A stretch of DNA of 64,000 nucleotides from an uncultured Tenacibaculum sp. (GCF_947495995.1 NZ_CANMAX010000006.1:1-64000); one strand, 5' to 3'; counted from the stretch's first letter, positions 38,453 to 48,090 are shown. The notes: a model not told the origin generated them from the letters alone. A program made the numbers and translations.

Positions 38453-41140
38453 ATGTTCTATAGAAAAATACTTTTTGCAAGCTTATTAACTTGTATTAAC
38501 ATTTATTCTCAGTATTCATCTGTTAATGATATTTTTATTCTAGAAGAAAAACTAGCTGTGAATCATAAAACTATTGATAGCATTACATCTAAACTAAAAA
38601 ACATCAATAAAAAAACTTTGTTTTTAAATAGTATTTCAAGTTTTTTCTTCAAAAAAAAGCAATATGATTTAGCTCTTAAATACGCAAAAAAAGAATTAGA
38701 ATTTTATCCAAACAATGAGCTAAACGATTCCGATTACCATAATGCTTTATATATTACTGCTTTTTACAGTAAAAAAAATGGTGACCTTAATAATGCTTTG
38801 ATTCTTTTTAAAAAAGCATCCAGATTAAACTTTTTCCCCAAAAAAAAAGCTCAAGCTTTATGTGAAATTGGATATTTATATAGATTATACGGAGAAAATA
38901 AAAAATCTTTAGACTACTACATTAAAGGTGTAGAACTATTAAAAAAACATGGAACATTAGGAAACGTAATAACTAACTCTGTTAACTTATCATTAAGTTC
39001 TTATAATTTAAACGATAATAAAGACATAGAAACTGGAGTATATTATTTAGAAAATGCTAAAACTCTTTTAAAACAAAATCCTCAATTATATACTAATAGG
39101 AGACAAAATGCTATTTATACTTGTCTTGCTAACTTATATGCCAAATTAAACAATTCATCCAAAGCATCTTTTTTTTATAAAAAGATAATATCCCTAGCTA
39201 TAAAAAAAAATAATTATTATCAATTAGCTTTGAATTACATGAATTACGGGGAACTTTTACTTCTTTCTAATAAAAAAGAGTATATACATTATATTAATAA
39301 AAGTTTAGAAATAACAAAAAACTACGATATAAAAAACAAAAAATTAATTAATGCAGAAAATTATAGAATATTAAGTAAAAGCTCACTGAATTCAAATAAT
39401 CTTTTACAGGCATATCATTATATAAACAAATCAATACAACTAAGTTTAAATTTAACTAACGAAAATCTGACACCAAACAAATCTCAATTAATCAAAACTA
39501 TCGATCGACTAAATCTATTAACAGCTCTAAGTACAAAAATAAAAATACTTAAACAACTCTATTTAAAAAAGAAGAATTCTAAATTTTTAAATCAAATAAT
39601 AGAAACAGTAAACATTAGTGATCAACTTGTTGAAATAATACTAGAGGATAGTACAGAATCTAGCACACAATTTTCTTGGAGAAACGACGTATCCCAAATA
39701 TACAATTATGGAGTTTATGCAGCTAGAGTTTTAGGTGATAAAGATTTACAATTTCAATATTTAGAAAAAAATAAAGCTTTCTTATTAACACAAAGTATTA
39801 ATGACAATAATTATTCTTTAAACTTGCCTAACCACATTGTTGAAAGAGAACTTCAGTATAAAAAGCAAATTTTAGAGCTAGAGAATAAAGCTTCTAAAAA
39901 CAAACAATTAAAAGATTCTTTGTTTGATATAAAATTTAATTATCAAAACTTTAAAGATTCTATACAATTAGCGTATCCTAAACATTTTGAAAGTAAACAA
40001 AAAGTACAATTAACTTCTTTAGATAAAGTACAAAAAACTATAAATGATAATACAATTATTATTTCCTATGCTTTACAAGATGAAGAAATTATTGATAATA
40101 TTTCTTCTGGTTTACTAATTTCAAAAAACAAAACAATTCCTTTTGCTATTTCAAATATTGATACATTGCAAAAGAATTTAAATTTATACCGTCAACTTAT
40201 TGCTAAACCTTTAAATACTAAGGAAGAAATTATTCAGTTTAATAAAGTATCTTATTATTTATATCAAAATTTATTTCCAACAAAAGAAATTCAAGAACTT
40301 ATAAAAGGAAAACAACTTACTATTATACCCGACAATCAATTACAAAATATTCCTTTTGAAGCTTTTATTACTGATACATCTTCTAATTCATACCTGATTG
40401 AAGACAATGATATTAGCTACGCATATTCAATGTCTTTTTCGAATATCAACAACAATATCGAAAGAACTCAAACAAAAGAATTTGCTGGTTTTGCTCCGAT
40501 TAATTTTGAAAATCAAAAATTAACTTCTCTTGAGTATTCTGAAAAAGAAATCAATACTATTAGTGACAATTTAAATGGATTAAGTTTAACAGGGAATAGT
40601 GTTACTAAAGACAGCTTCTTTAAAAATGCAGCTAATGCTAAGATTATTCATTTGGCGACACATGCAGATGTTTCTAAAAAACCTGTAGTACATTTCAGCA
40701 AAGATTCTTTAAACTTACATGAGTTATATACTTATAAAAATAATGCTGATTTAGTTGTATTAAGTGCTTGTGAAACCAATCTTGGTGAACTTAAAAAAGG
40801 GGAAGGTATTCTAAACCTAGCACGTGGTTTCTTCTACTCTGGATCTAAATCTGTAGTTTCTTCATTATGGAAAGTAAATGATGTTGCCACAACTTCATTA
40901 ATGACCGATTTTTACTCTAATTTAAAAGATCATCAATCTAAATCGGAAGCATTAAATAATGCGAAACGTAACTATTTAAAAACACATACACTTTCAGAAA
41001 AATCTCCATACTATTGGGCTTCTTTTATCTTAATTGGAGACACTGCTCCTACTTTTAAAAGTGATTATACTTTATACTATATCATAGGCTTTTTCGTACT
41101 TTCTCTTCTTTTTTTATTTTTTTTCAAAAAAAGAGGGTAA
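38453..41140 (+). CDS. TPR-CHAT caspase-like protease, module 2
   Basis: An 895-residue paralogue of the module 1 protease: signal peptide (MFYRKILFASLLTCINIYS), divergent TPR-like half up to about residue 389, and a CHAT half with H737 and C773, then a C-terminal membrane helix (YIIGFFVLSLLFLFFF). From D390 on it matches CHAT 1 nearly residue for residue and mostly base for base, whereas the N-terminal halves differ strongly. This suggests gene conversion of the catalytic half or selection for different sensors. Its stop codon is part of GGGTAACA, the first base block of the repeat unit that follows. Confidence 0.85.
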   Translation: MFYRKILFASLLTCINIYSQYSSVNDIFILEEKLAVNHKTIDSITSKLKNINKKTLFLNSISSFFFKKKQYDLALKYAKKELEFYPNNELNDSDYHNALYITAFYSKKNGDLNNALILFKKASRLNFFPKKKAQALCEIGYLYRLYGENKKSLDYYIKGVELLKKHGTLGNVITNSVNLSLSSYNLNDNKDIETGVYYLENAKTLLKQNPQLYTNRRQNAIYTCLANLYAKLNNSSKASFFYKKIISLAIKKNNYYQLALNYMNYGELLLLSNKKEYIHYINKSLEITKNYDIKNKKLINAENYRILSKSSLNSNNLLQAYHYINKSIQLSLNLTNENLTPNKSQLIKTIDRLNLLTALSTKIKILKQLYLKKKNSKFLNQIIETVNISDQLVEIILEDSTESSTQFSWRNDVSQIYNYGVYAARVLGDKDLQFQYLEKNKAFLLTQSINDNNYSLNLPNHIVERELQYKKQILELENKASKNKQLKDSLFDIKFNYQNFKDSIQLAYPKHFESKQKVQLTSLDKVQKTINDNTIIISYALQDEEIIDNISSGLLISKNKTIPFAISNIDTLQKNLNLYRQLIAKPLNTKEEIIQFNKVSYYLYQNLFPTKEIQELIKGKQLTIIPDNQLQNIPFEAFITDTSSNSYLIEDNDISYAYSMSFSNINNNIERTQTKEFAGFAPINFENQKLTSLEYSEKEINTISDNLNGLSLTGNSVTKDSFFKNAANAKIIHLATHADVSKKPVVHFSKDSLNLHELYTYKNNADLVVLSACETNLGELKKGEGILNLARGFFYSGSKSVVSSLWKVNDVATTSLMTDFYSNLKDHQSKSEALNNAKRNYLKTHTLSEKSPYYWASFILIGDTAPTFKSDYTLYYIIGFFVLSLLFLFFFKKRG

Positions 41141-41395
41141 CAATTTCATACCAAATGAACATAAGGGTGTAAATAACAAATTTCAAGAGTTATTTCTCAT
41201 TACATATAGTTTATATGTTTGTTTGGTTTAATCAAAAAATTGCTAGAAAAAGAAACAAATTGTTATGAAACATCAAACGGGGAAATTGTGAAGGGAAAAA
41301 GTTTATGAAAAGGAAAACGTAAAAAAGTTAGTGATGAAAAAGAAATCTTTTTTACAAAACAAAAGGAGAAACCAATGTTTCTCCTTTGTTTGTTT
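41135..41395 (+). ncRNA. Repeat unit A: possible small RNA gene, GGGTAACA to terminator
   Basis: The unit starts with GGGTAACA (41135-41142), contains AACATAAGGG like the leaders of the CHAT modules, and ends with a perfect hairpin (arms 41362-41372 and 41377-41387) followed by TGTTTGTTT. It has no long open frame; the frame that is open in unit B is shifted here by one extra A near 41300. A near copy lies 409 bp downstream. It may be a small RNA, a long 3' UTR or a decayed small gene. Confidence 0.45.
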
Positions 41396-41444
41396 ATAAT
41401 ACTTCGTAATTTGAAAAATCATCATATTATCAGATACAACTTAT

Positions 41445-41549
41445 ACTAATTAAAGATATTTTACTTCTGAAGATGATTGTACTTAACTATTTCATAGGAT
41501 TTATAGGCTTTATTTACTTTTTTCATTTTTTTTCAGAAAAAGAGGGTAA
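41445..41549 (+). pseudogene. Relic of the 3' end of a third CHAT gene
   Basis: The stretch aligns with the last ~30 codons of CHAT 1 and 2: TACTTcTgAAgatGATT, ACTATtTCATAGG, then a T-rich membrane-helix region and AGAAAAAGAGGGTAA, with small indels that break the frame. No upstream CHAT sequence remains. It indicates that a third module once stood here, most of which was deleted. Confidence 0.75.
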
Positions 41550-41803
41550 CAATTTCCTTCCAAATGAACATAAGGGTGTAAATAACAAATTTCAAGAGTT
41601 ATTTCTCATTACATATAGTTTATATGTTTGTTTGGTTTAATCAAAAAATTGCTAGAAAAAGAAACAAATTGTTATGAAACGTCAAACGGGGAAATTGTGA
41701 AAGGAAAAGTTTATGAAAAAGAAAACGTAAAAAAGTTAGTGATGAAAAAGAAATCTTTTTTACAAAACAAAAGGGGAAACATTAGTTTCTCCTTTGTTTG
41801 TTT
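41544..41803 (+). ncRNA. Repeat unit B: second copy of the GGGTAACA-terminator unit
   Basis: More than 90 percent like unit A by eye, starting with GGGTAACA at 41544-41551 and ending with a hairpin (arms 41770-41780 and 41785-41795) in which one A-U pair has become G-U, so pairing is kept. A frame from a TTG at 41649 to a stop at 41807 encodes a Lys/Glu-rich stretch (NGEIVKGKVYEKENVKKL) without an ATG start. RNA gene or remnant of a small protein cannot be decided. Confidence 0.45.
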
Positions 41804-41863
41804 TTAACACTTCGTAATCTAAAAAAAAGCACTAAATTAGCAAGTCCTTTAAAAATTGATAAA

Positions 41864-42571
41864 ATGACAAACGACGATAGAAAAATCCGTGAAAAGCTAC
41901 AGCAAAAAACATGGAATGAGGTAAAAACAAATGATTCTTGGGCTATTTTTAAAATCATGTCTGAGTTCGTTGATGGATATGAGAGATTAAGTAAAATTGG
42001 ACCATGTGTTTCTATTTTTGGTTCTGCAAGAACTAAACCTGATCATAAATATTATAAACTAGCTGAAGAAGTTGGTTATCAACTTACACAAAACGGATTT
42101 GGTGTAATTACAGGTGGTGGACCAGGTATCATGGAAGCTGGTAATAAAGGAGCAAATAGAGGAAAAGGTACTTCTGTTGGTTTAAATATCGAATTACCTT
42201 TCGAACAACACGATAATCCTTGGATTGATCCAGGAAAGAGTTTAGATTTCGATTACTTTTTTGTTCGTAAAGTAATGTTTGTGAAATATTCTCAAGGTTT
42301 TGTGGTAATGCCTGGTGGATTTGGAACTATGGATGAGCTTTTTGAAGCGATTACATTAATTCAAACACATAAAATTGGTCGTTTCCCAATTGTTTTAGTT
42401 GGTAAAAAATTCTGGAGCGGATTATTAGATTGGATTAAGAATACTTTATTAGAAGAAGGAAATATTAGCGAAGGTGATTTAAAATTATTTAGAGTGGTTG
42501 ATACTGCTGAAGAAGCTGTTGAGCATTTCAATAAGTTCTATGCGAAGTATCAATTAAAACCAAACTTCTAA
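41864..42571 (+). CDS. LOG-family nucleotide phosphoribohydrolase (TIGR00730)
   Basis: From the ATG at 41864 the product has 235 residues (MTNDDRKIREKLQQKTWNE). It carries GGGPGIMEAGNKGA and PGGFGTMDELFEA, the LOG/lysine-decarboxylase-like motifs. Such enzymes release the base from nucleoside 5'-monophosphates. An upstream ATG in frame would start inside the repeat unit and is unlikely. A terminator follows. Confidence 0.9.
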   Translation: MTNDDRKIREKLQQKTWNEVKTNDSWAIFKIMSEFVDGYERLSKIGPCVSIFGSARTKPDHKYYKLAEEVGYQLTQNGFGVITGGGPGIMEAGNKGANRGKGTSVGLNIELPFEQHDNPWIDPGKSLDFDYFFVRKVMFVKYSQGFVVMPGGFGTMDELFEAITLIQTHKIGRFPIVLVGKKFWSGLLDWIKNTLLEEGNISEGDLKLFRVVDTAEEAVEHFNKFYAKYQLKPNF

Positions 42572-42629
42572 TACGCTTACTGTTAAAAAAACAGAACATA
42601 CTTAAGTTTAAAAAATAAACTTTATCTTC

Positions 42630-42658
42630 AACTCGTTGTTTTTACAACGAGTTTTTTA
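42630..42658 (+). terminator. Terminator after the LOG gene
   Basis: Perfect hairpin (42630-42639 with 42644-42653, loop TTTT) followed by TTTTTATT. It ends only 13 bp before the TTG start of the next gene. Confidence 0.9.
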
Positions 42659-42670
42659 TTTGAATGTAAG

Positions 42671-45487
42671 TTGATTAAGAAGATACTATATACTACCCTC
42701 CTATCATTATCTTTCTTTGCTGTAAGTCAGGAAAATTCACATGAGATTTCTGCAAGCTTAGACATGGATAAAAACCTACTCCATGTTGAGCAAAAAATCA
42801 TGTATCATAATACATCAAAGAATTCTCTAACTAGCATTTTTCTTCATAACTGGAGTAATAGTTTCAAAAACAATAATACTCCTTTAGGAAAAAGATTAAT
42901 TAAAGACTATAAGAAAGATTTTTATTTCGCAGATGATAAAGATCGTGGTTATTCTAAAATACATACTCTAACTAGTAACAATCAAGAATTAGATTTTCAA
43001 GAAGTGAGAAATCAAAACGATATTATTGAAATTCAACTGAATTCTTCTTTACAACCGAAAGACAGCATAGCAATATCTGCAAATTACACTATTAAAATTC
43101 CAAAAGCACAATTTACAGGTTACGGTAAAACTGGCGATGGTTATCATTTACGTTTTTGGTATTTAACTCCTGCGATTTATCAGAATGGCTGGCAATTAAT
43201 GAGTAATTTAAATATGGATGATTTGTATGAAAATGTTGCAGATTTTTCAATAAACTTAGATATTCCAAAAGATTATTATTTAGAAAGTAATCTGTATCAA
43301 TACGAAACAGAAAAAGCTAATTCGAAAAACTATTACTTGATAGGAAAACGAAAAAAAGACATTATTTTAAGTATTAGTAGACGAAATAAATTCCGTGTTT
43401 TCAAGACTATATCTTCTCAAATCAAGACTGATATTTTTGATAAACGGATCGACTTAACTCTAGCTAATAAAATTGTAAATCGCCAAATATCTTTTATTGA
43501 AGATTTTATAGGAACTCACCCACACGTAGAAATTCTAGTAGATGGAAATACTGTAAACAAAAATTCTTTGAAAGATATTTATGGTATTCCTAATTGGTTA
43601 CGACCTTATCCTGAAAATTTCAAATGGGAAATCAGATTTTTTAAAGCTTTAACTAACAAATATATTAACGATGTTCTTTTGCTAAATGACCGAAAAGATT
43701 ATTGGTTGTGTGATGGAATTGAAACATTCCTAATGATGGAATACATTAATAAATATTATCCTGATGTAACTGTATTTGGTCGTTTTTCTAAAATATGGGG
43801 ATTCAAAAGTTACAACTTAGCGAAATTAAAACAGAACGATCGATATTCATTTTTCTATCAATTTAGCGCAAGACGATTTTTCGATCAGCCTTTAACAACG
43901 AGAGCAGATTCATTGTCTAATTTCAACAGAAAAGTGGTGAGTCAGTATAAAGCAGGTTTAGGATTCAAATATTTAAAAGATTTTATTGGTAACGATATTC
44001 TTAAAAAGTCATTTAAACAATTCTACAAAAACAACGCATTAGAACTTACTAGTTCAGAAACATTCAGAAAGATATTAGAAAGTAATACAGATAAAAAACT
44101 AGATTGGTTTTTTGGCGACTATGTAAATACAAGTAAAAAAATTGATTATAAACTTAAAAGAGTTCAGCAGTTAAAAGCTGAAGATTCGCTACTCGTAACA
44201 ATTAAGAACAAACGTAATATTACGGCACCAGTTTCTCTGTATGGAATTAAAAATGATTCTATACGCTTTAAAACTTGGGTTACCGATGTAGATAGTGTAA
44301 AAACTGTAAAGATTAAAGCTGGTGACTATGATAAATTGGCTTTAAACTATGAACAAATTTATCCGGAGTATAATTTCTTGAACAATTATAAAAAACCGAA
44401 TAATGCGTTCATTAGTAAACCTATTCAATTTCGATTTTTAAAAGATATTGAAGATCCAAATTACAATCAAGTATTCTTTAATCCAAATGTAAAATTTAAT
44501 TTATACGACGGAATGATTCTCGGTGTAAATTTTAACAACAGAGCAATTATTCGCCATAACTTCGATTTTAGTATTACACCAAACTATGCATTCAGAAGTG
44601 AAAATTTAACCGGATCTTTTTCTTTAGGATACGATCATTTTTTGGAAGAATCTAAAATTTATAAAATTAGATATGGAATTAGCGGTAGTAATTTCCATTA
44701 TGCACCAGAGTTGAGCTACAACACCTTCTCTCCTTTTGTAAACATTCAATTTCGAAGGAATTCTCTCCGTGATGTTGGAACTAAATTTTTACTTTCTAGA
44801 ATTGTATACGTAGACCGTGAAATAAATCCAACCGATACTGAAGTAGAAAGTGATAAATATCAAATTTTAAACTTTAGATATATTTATAGCAAACCTGATG
44901 TTATTAAGCGTTTTCAATATGCTATTAACGGAGAATTTGCAGATAATTTCACAAAATTCTCTACAGATATTCGCTATTTAAAATTCTTTACAGAAAAACA
45001 AAGTTTTAATCTACGCTTCTTTGGTGGTGTTTTCTTGTATAATAATTCTGAAGGTGATTTTTTTAGTTTTGGTCTGAACCGTAGTTCTGATTATTTATTT
45101 GAACAAAATCTATTCGGAAGATCAGAACGATCAGGATTATTCAGTCAACAATTTGTAGTTTCTGATGGAGGTTTTAAATCCTTTTTTAAAACTCCTGTTT
45201 TTGCAAATCAAATGTTACTATCTGCCAATACAAGTGTAAGTGTATGGAGATGGGCAGAAATATATAATGATTTAGCAATGTTAAAGAGTAAGAATCAGAA
45301 TGCCAAATTCTTCTATGAAAATGGAATTCGATTAAACTTTGTCCCTAATATCTTAGAATTTTACTTTCCAATTTATACCAATGAAGGTTTTGAAGTGAAT
45401 CAAAGAGCATATCCACAAAAAATCCGTTTTGTGATCACAACGAGTTTAGATCGTATTTATAATTTTTTACGTCGTGGTTTATTATAG
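42671..45487 (+). CDS. M1-peptidase-fold protein lacking zinc ligands, with C-terminal beta domain
   Basis: A 938-residue protein starting with TTG, which gives a clean signal peptide (MIKKILYTTLLSLSFFAVSQ). The N-terminal half resembles M1/gluzincin peptidases (DMDKNLLHVEQKIMYHN, and WLCDGIETF at 345-353 in place of WLNEGFA). The expected HExxH reads KALTN at 325-329 and the third ligand is D348, so zinc binding and catalysis are probably lost. The C-terminal ~350 residues look like outer-membrane beta strands (YDGMILGVNFNNR, FRYIYSKPDV). It sits in a conserved flavobacterial position upstream of the E1 gene. Role unknown, perhaps an envelope scaffold. Confidence 0.75.
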   Translation: MIKKILYTTLLSLSFFAVSQENSHEISASLDMDKNLLHVEQKIMYHNTSKNSLTSIFLHNWSNSFKNNNTPLGKRLIKDYKKDFYFADDKDRGYSKIHTLTSNNQELDFQEVRNQNDIIEIQLNSSLQPKDSIAISANYTIKIPKAQFTGYGKTGDGYHLRFWYLTPAIYQNGWQLMSNLNMDDLYENVADFSINLDIPKDYYLESNLYQYETEKANSKNYYLIGKRKKDIILSISRRNKFRVFKTISSQIKTDIFDKRIDLTLANKIVNRQISFIEDFIGTHPHVEILVDGNTVNKNSLKDIYGIPNWLRPYPENFKWEIRFFKALTNKYINDVLLLNDRKDYWLCDGIETFLMMEYINKYYPDVTVFGRFSKIWGFKSYNLAKLKQNDRYSFFYQFSARRFFDQPLTTRADSLSNFNRKVVSQYKAGLGFKYLKDFIGNDILKKSFKQFYKNNALELTSSETFRKILESNTDKKLDWFFGDYVNTSKKIDYKLKRVQQLKAEDSLLVTIKNKRNITAPVSLYGIKNDSIRFKTWVTDVDSVKTVKIKAGDYDKLALNYEQIYPEYNFLNNYKKPNNAFISKPIQFRFLKDIEDPNYNQVFFNPNVKFNLYDGMILGVNFNNRAIIRHNFDFSITPNYAFRSENLTGSFSLGYDHFLEESKIYKIRYGISGSNFHYAPELSYNTFSPFVNIQFRRNSLRDVGTKFLLSRIVYVDREINPTDTEVESDKYQILNFRYIYSKPDVIKRFQYAINGEFADNFTKFSTDIRYLKFFTEKQSFNLRFFGGVFLYNNSEGDFFSFGLNRSSDYLFEQNLFGRSERSGLFSQQFVVSDGGFKSFFKTPVFANQMLLSANTSVSVWRWAEIYNDLAMLKSKNQNAKFFYENGIRLNFVPNILEFYFPIYTNEGFEVNQRAYPQKIRFVITTSLDRIYNFLRRGLL

Positions 45488-45549
45488 ATAATTCAACAAA
45501 ACACCTCTTTTTTTTCTTTTTTTACGATTTATTCAAAAAAAAAGCCAAT

Positions 45550-45580
45550 TTTTAAATTTCATTTAAAAAAACTATCTTTG
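45550..45580 (+). promoter_or_regulatory. Promoter of the E1 gene
   Basis: TTTT/TTTA at 45550-45554, an 18-19 bp spacer and TATCTTTG at 45573-45580, then 31 bases to the ATG. Confidence 0.65.
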
Positions 45581-45611
45581 CAGCAATAGCCAAAATTAAA
45601 ACTTTTTATAT

Positions 45612-48065
45612 ATGACTGTAAAAGTAGCTGTACCAAACTCACAACAGATATCATTCGAAGATTTTAAAAAAGAAGTATTAAATGATTATCGAATCGCTAA
45701 ACTGAGTCGAGAATGCAGTTTACTCGGTCGACGAGAAGTCTTAACTGGTAAAGCGAAATTCGGGATTTTTGGTGACGGAAAAGAAGTACCACAGTTAGCA
45801 ATGGCTAAAGCCTTTAAAAATGGTGACTTTAGATCTGGATATTACAGAGATCAAACTTTTATGATGGCCATTGGAGAGCTTACTGCTCAACAATTCTTCG
45901 CAGGTTTGTATGCACATACAGACATTAAACAAGAACCAATGTCTGCAGGTCGTCAAATGGGTGGACACTTCGCAACACATTCTATTGATGAAAATGGAAA
46001 GTGGAAAAACTTAACACAACAAAAGAACTCTTCTTCTGATATTTCTCCTACTGCTGGACAAATGCCTAGATTATTAGGTTTAGCTCAAGCTTCTAAAATT
46101 TATAGAAATGTAGAAGGATTAGAAGGTTTTACAAACTTTTCTAATAAAGGAAATGAAGTTGCTTGGGGAACAATTGGTAACGCAAGTACAAGTGAAGGAT
46201 TATTCTTTGAAACTATAAATGCTGCTGGTGTTTTACAAGTACCAATGGTAATGAGTGTTTGGGATGATGAATATGGTATTTCTGTTCATGCTAAACATCA
46301 AACTACAAAAGAAAGTATTTCTGAAATCTTAAAAGGATTTCAAAAAGATGAAAACACTAACGGTTACGAAATCTTCGTTGTTAACGGATGGGATTATGTA
46401 AAGTTAGTTGATACATATAATAAAGCTGCTGAAATTGCCAGAGAAAAGCACGTTCCGGTTTTAATTCACGTAAAAGAATTAACACAACCACAAGGACACT
46501 CAACTTCTGGATCTCATGAAAGATATAAATCTAAAGATCGTTTAAAGTGGGAACAAGAATTCGATTGTATTTCTAAATTAAGAGAATGGATTCTTGACTT
46601 CGAACTTACTGATGAGTCTGGTAATACTTTACGTTTTGTTGAAAGTGAAGAAGATCTTACTGCTTTAGATAAAGAAATTAAAAGAGAAGTTAGTACTGCA
46701 AAACGTAATGCGTGGAATAACTTTGTTAATGAAATTAAAAATGAATTAGGTTTAGCTACAAGAATTTTAGAGCGTGTAGCTGCGAAAAGTAACAATGGTT
46801 CATTCATTACAAAATATAAAAATGATTTAGAAGCATTAGTAGAACCTATTCGTAAAGATATTTTAGTAGCTTGTAGAAAGAGTTTACAATTACTTGTAAA
46901 TGAAAACTTCGCTGAAAAAATAGAGTTACAAAACTTTATTAAAGAACGTATCGGTGATGCTGCTAATAAGTACTCTACACATTTATATAGTGAAACTGAA
47001 AAAGCGACTAAAAACGTAAAAGAAGTTTTACCAACTTATGATGCCGAAAAGAAAATGGTTGATGCACGTATTATTATGCGTGATAACTTTGATGCTATTT
47101 TCAGCAAACATCCTGAAACTTTAGTATTTGGAGAAGATTCTGGATATATCGGAGATGTTAACCAAGGATTAGAAGGATTACAAGAGAAGTTTGGTGAATT
47201 ACGTGTAGCTGATACAGGAATTAGAGAAGCAACAATTTTAGGTCAAGGTATTGGAATGGCAATGCGTGGTTTAAGACCAATTGCTGAAATTCAGTATTTA
47301 GATTACTTATTATATGCGTTACAAATCATGAGTGATGATTTAGCAACGCTACGTTATAGAACTTTCGGAAAGCAAAAAGCTCCATTAATTATAAGAACTC
47401 GTGGTCACCGTTTAGAAGGAATTTGGCATGCTGGTTCTCCAATGGGTGGAATTATAAATAATGTAAGAGGTATTCATGTTTTAGTTCCTAGAAACATGAC
47501 TAAAGCTGCTGGTTTTTATAACACTGCTTTAGAAGGAGACGATCCTACTTTAATTATTGAATGTTTAAATGGATATCGTCTTAAGGAAGCTTTACCTACC
47601 AACTTAGGAGAATTTAAAACTCCAATTGGTGTTGTAGAAACAATTAAAGAAGGTACTGATTTAACTGTAATTTCTTATGGTTCAACTTTACGTTTAGTTG
47701 AAGAAGCTGCTAGAGATTTAGCACAAGTTGGAATTGATATCGAAATTATTGACGCACAAAGTTTATTACCTTTTGATATTAATCATGATACTGTAAAATC
47801 TGTTGCAAAAACGAATAGATTATTAGTGGTTGATGAAGATGTACCTGGAGGAGCTTCTGCTTATTTACTTCAAGAAATTGTAGAAAACCAAAATGGTTAT
47901 GTACATTTAGATAGTAAACCACAAACGTTAACGGCTAAAGCACACAGACCAGCATATGGAACTGACGGAGATTATTTCTCTAAGCCATCTGTTGAAGATA
48001 TTTTTGAAAAAGTATATGAGATTATGCACGAAGCAAATCCAGCAAAATACAAGAGTTTGTACTAA
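45612..48065 (+). CDS. 2-oxoacid dehydrogenase E1, fused alpha and beta subunits
   Basis: An 817-residue thiamine-diphosphate enzyme joining an E1-alpha domain (GYYRDQTFMMAIGE, GNASTSEGLFFETIN, DDEYGIS) with an E1-beta domain (VFGEDSGYIGDVNQGLEGL, GTDGDYFSKP). It decarboxylates a branched-chain or related 2-oxoacid and passes the acyl group to an E2 lipoyl enzyme encoded elsewhere. The fused form is usual in Flavobacteriia. It has its own promoter and ends in a bidirectional terminator. Confidence 0.92.
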   Translation: MTVKVAVPNSQQISFEDFKKEVLNDYRIAKLSRECSLLGRREVLTGKAKFGIFGDGKEVPQLAMAKAFKNGDFRSGYYRDQTFMMAIGELTAQQFFAGLYAHTDIKQEPMSAGRQMGGHFATHSIDENGKWKNLTQQKNSSSDISPTAGQMPRLLGLAQASKIYRNVEGLEGFTNFSNKGNEVAWGTIGNASTSEGLFFETINAAGVLQVPMVMSVWDDEYGISVHAKHQTTKESISEILKGFQKDENTNGYEIFVVNGWDYVKLVDTYNKAAEIAREKHVPVLIHVKELTQPQGHSTSGSHERYKSKDRLKWEQEFDCISKLREWILDFELTDESGNTLRFVESEEDLTALDKEIKREVSTAKRNAWNNFVNEIKNELGLATRILERVAAKSNNGSFITKYKNDLEALVEPIRKDILVACRKSLQLLVNENFAEKIELQNFIKERIGDAANKYSTHLYSETEKATKNVKEVLPTYDAEKKMVDARIIMRDNFDAIFSKHPETLVFGEDSGYIGDVNQGLEGLQEKFGELRVADTGIREATILGQGIGMAMRGLRPIAEIQYLDYLLYALQIMSDDLATLRYRTFGKQKAPLIIRTRGHRLEGIWHAGSPMGGIINNVRGIHVLVPRNMTKAAGFYNTALEGDDPTLIIECLNGYRLKEALPTNLGEFKTPIGVVETIKEGTDLTVISYGSTLRLVEEAARDLAQVGIDIEIIDAQSLLPFDINHDTVKSVAKTNRLLVVDEDVPGGASAYLLQEIVENQNGYVHLDSKPQTLTAKAHRPAYGTDGDYFSKPSVEDIFEKVYEIMHEANPAKYKSLY

Positions 48066-48090
48066 ACTCATCATATAAAAGCAAGAACAA

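Noticed and set aside
41135..41803. Repeat pair as an insertion sequence
   Set aside because: No transposase, terminal inverted repeats or target duplication; the copies extend from the CHAT 3' end.
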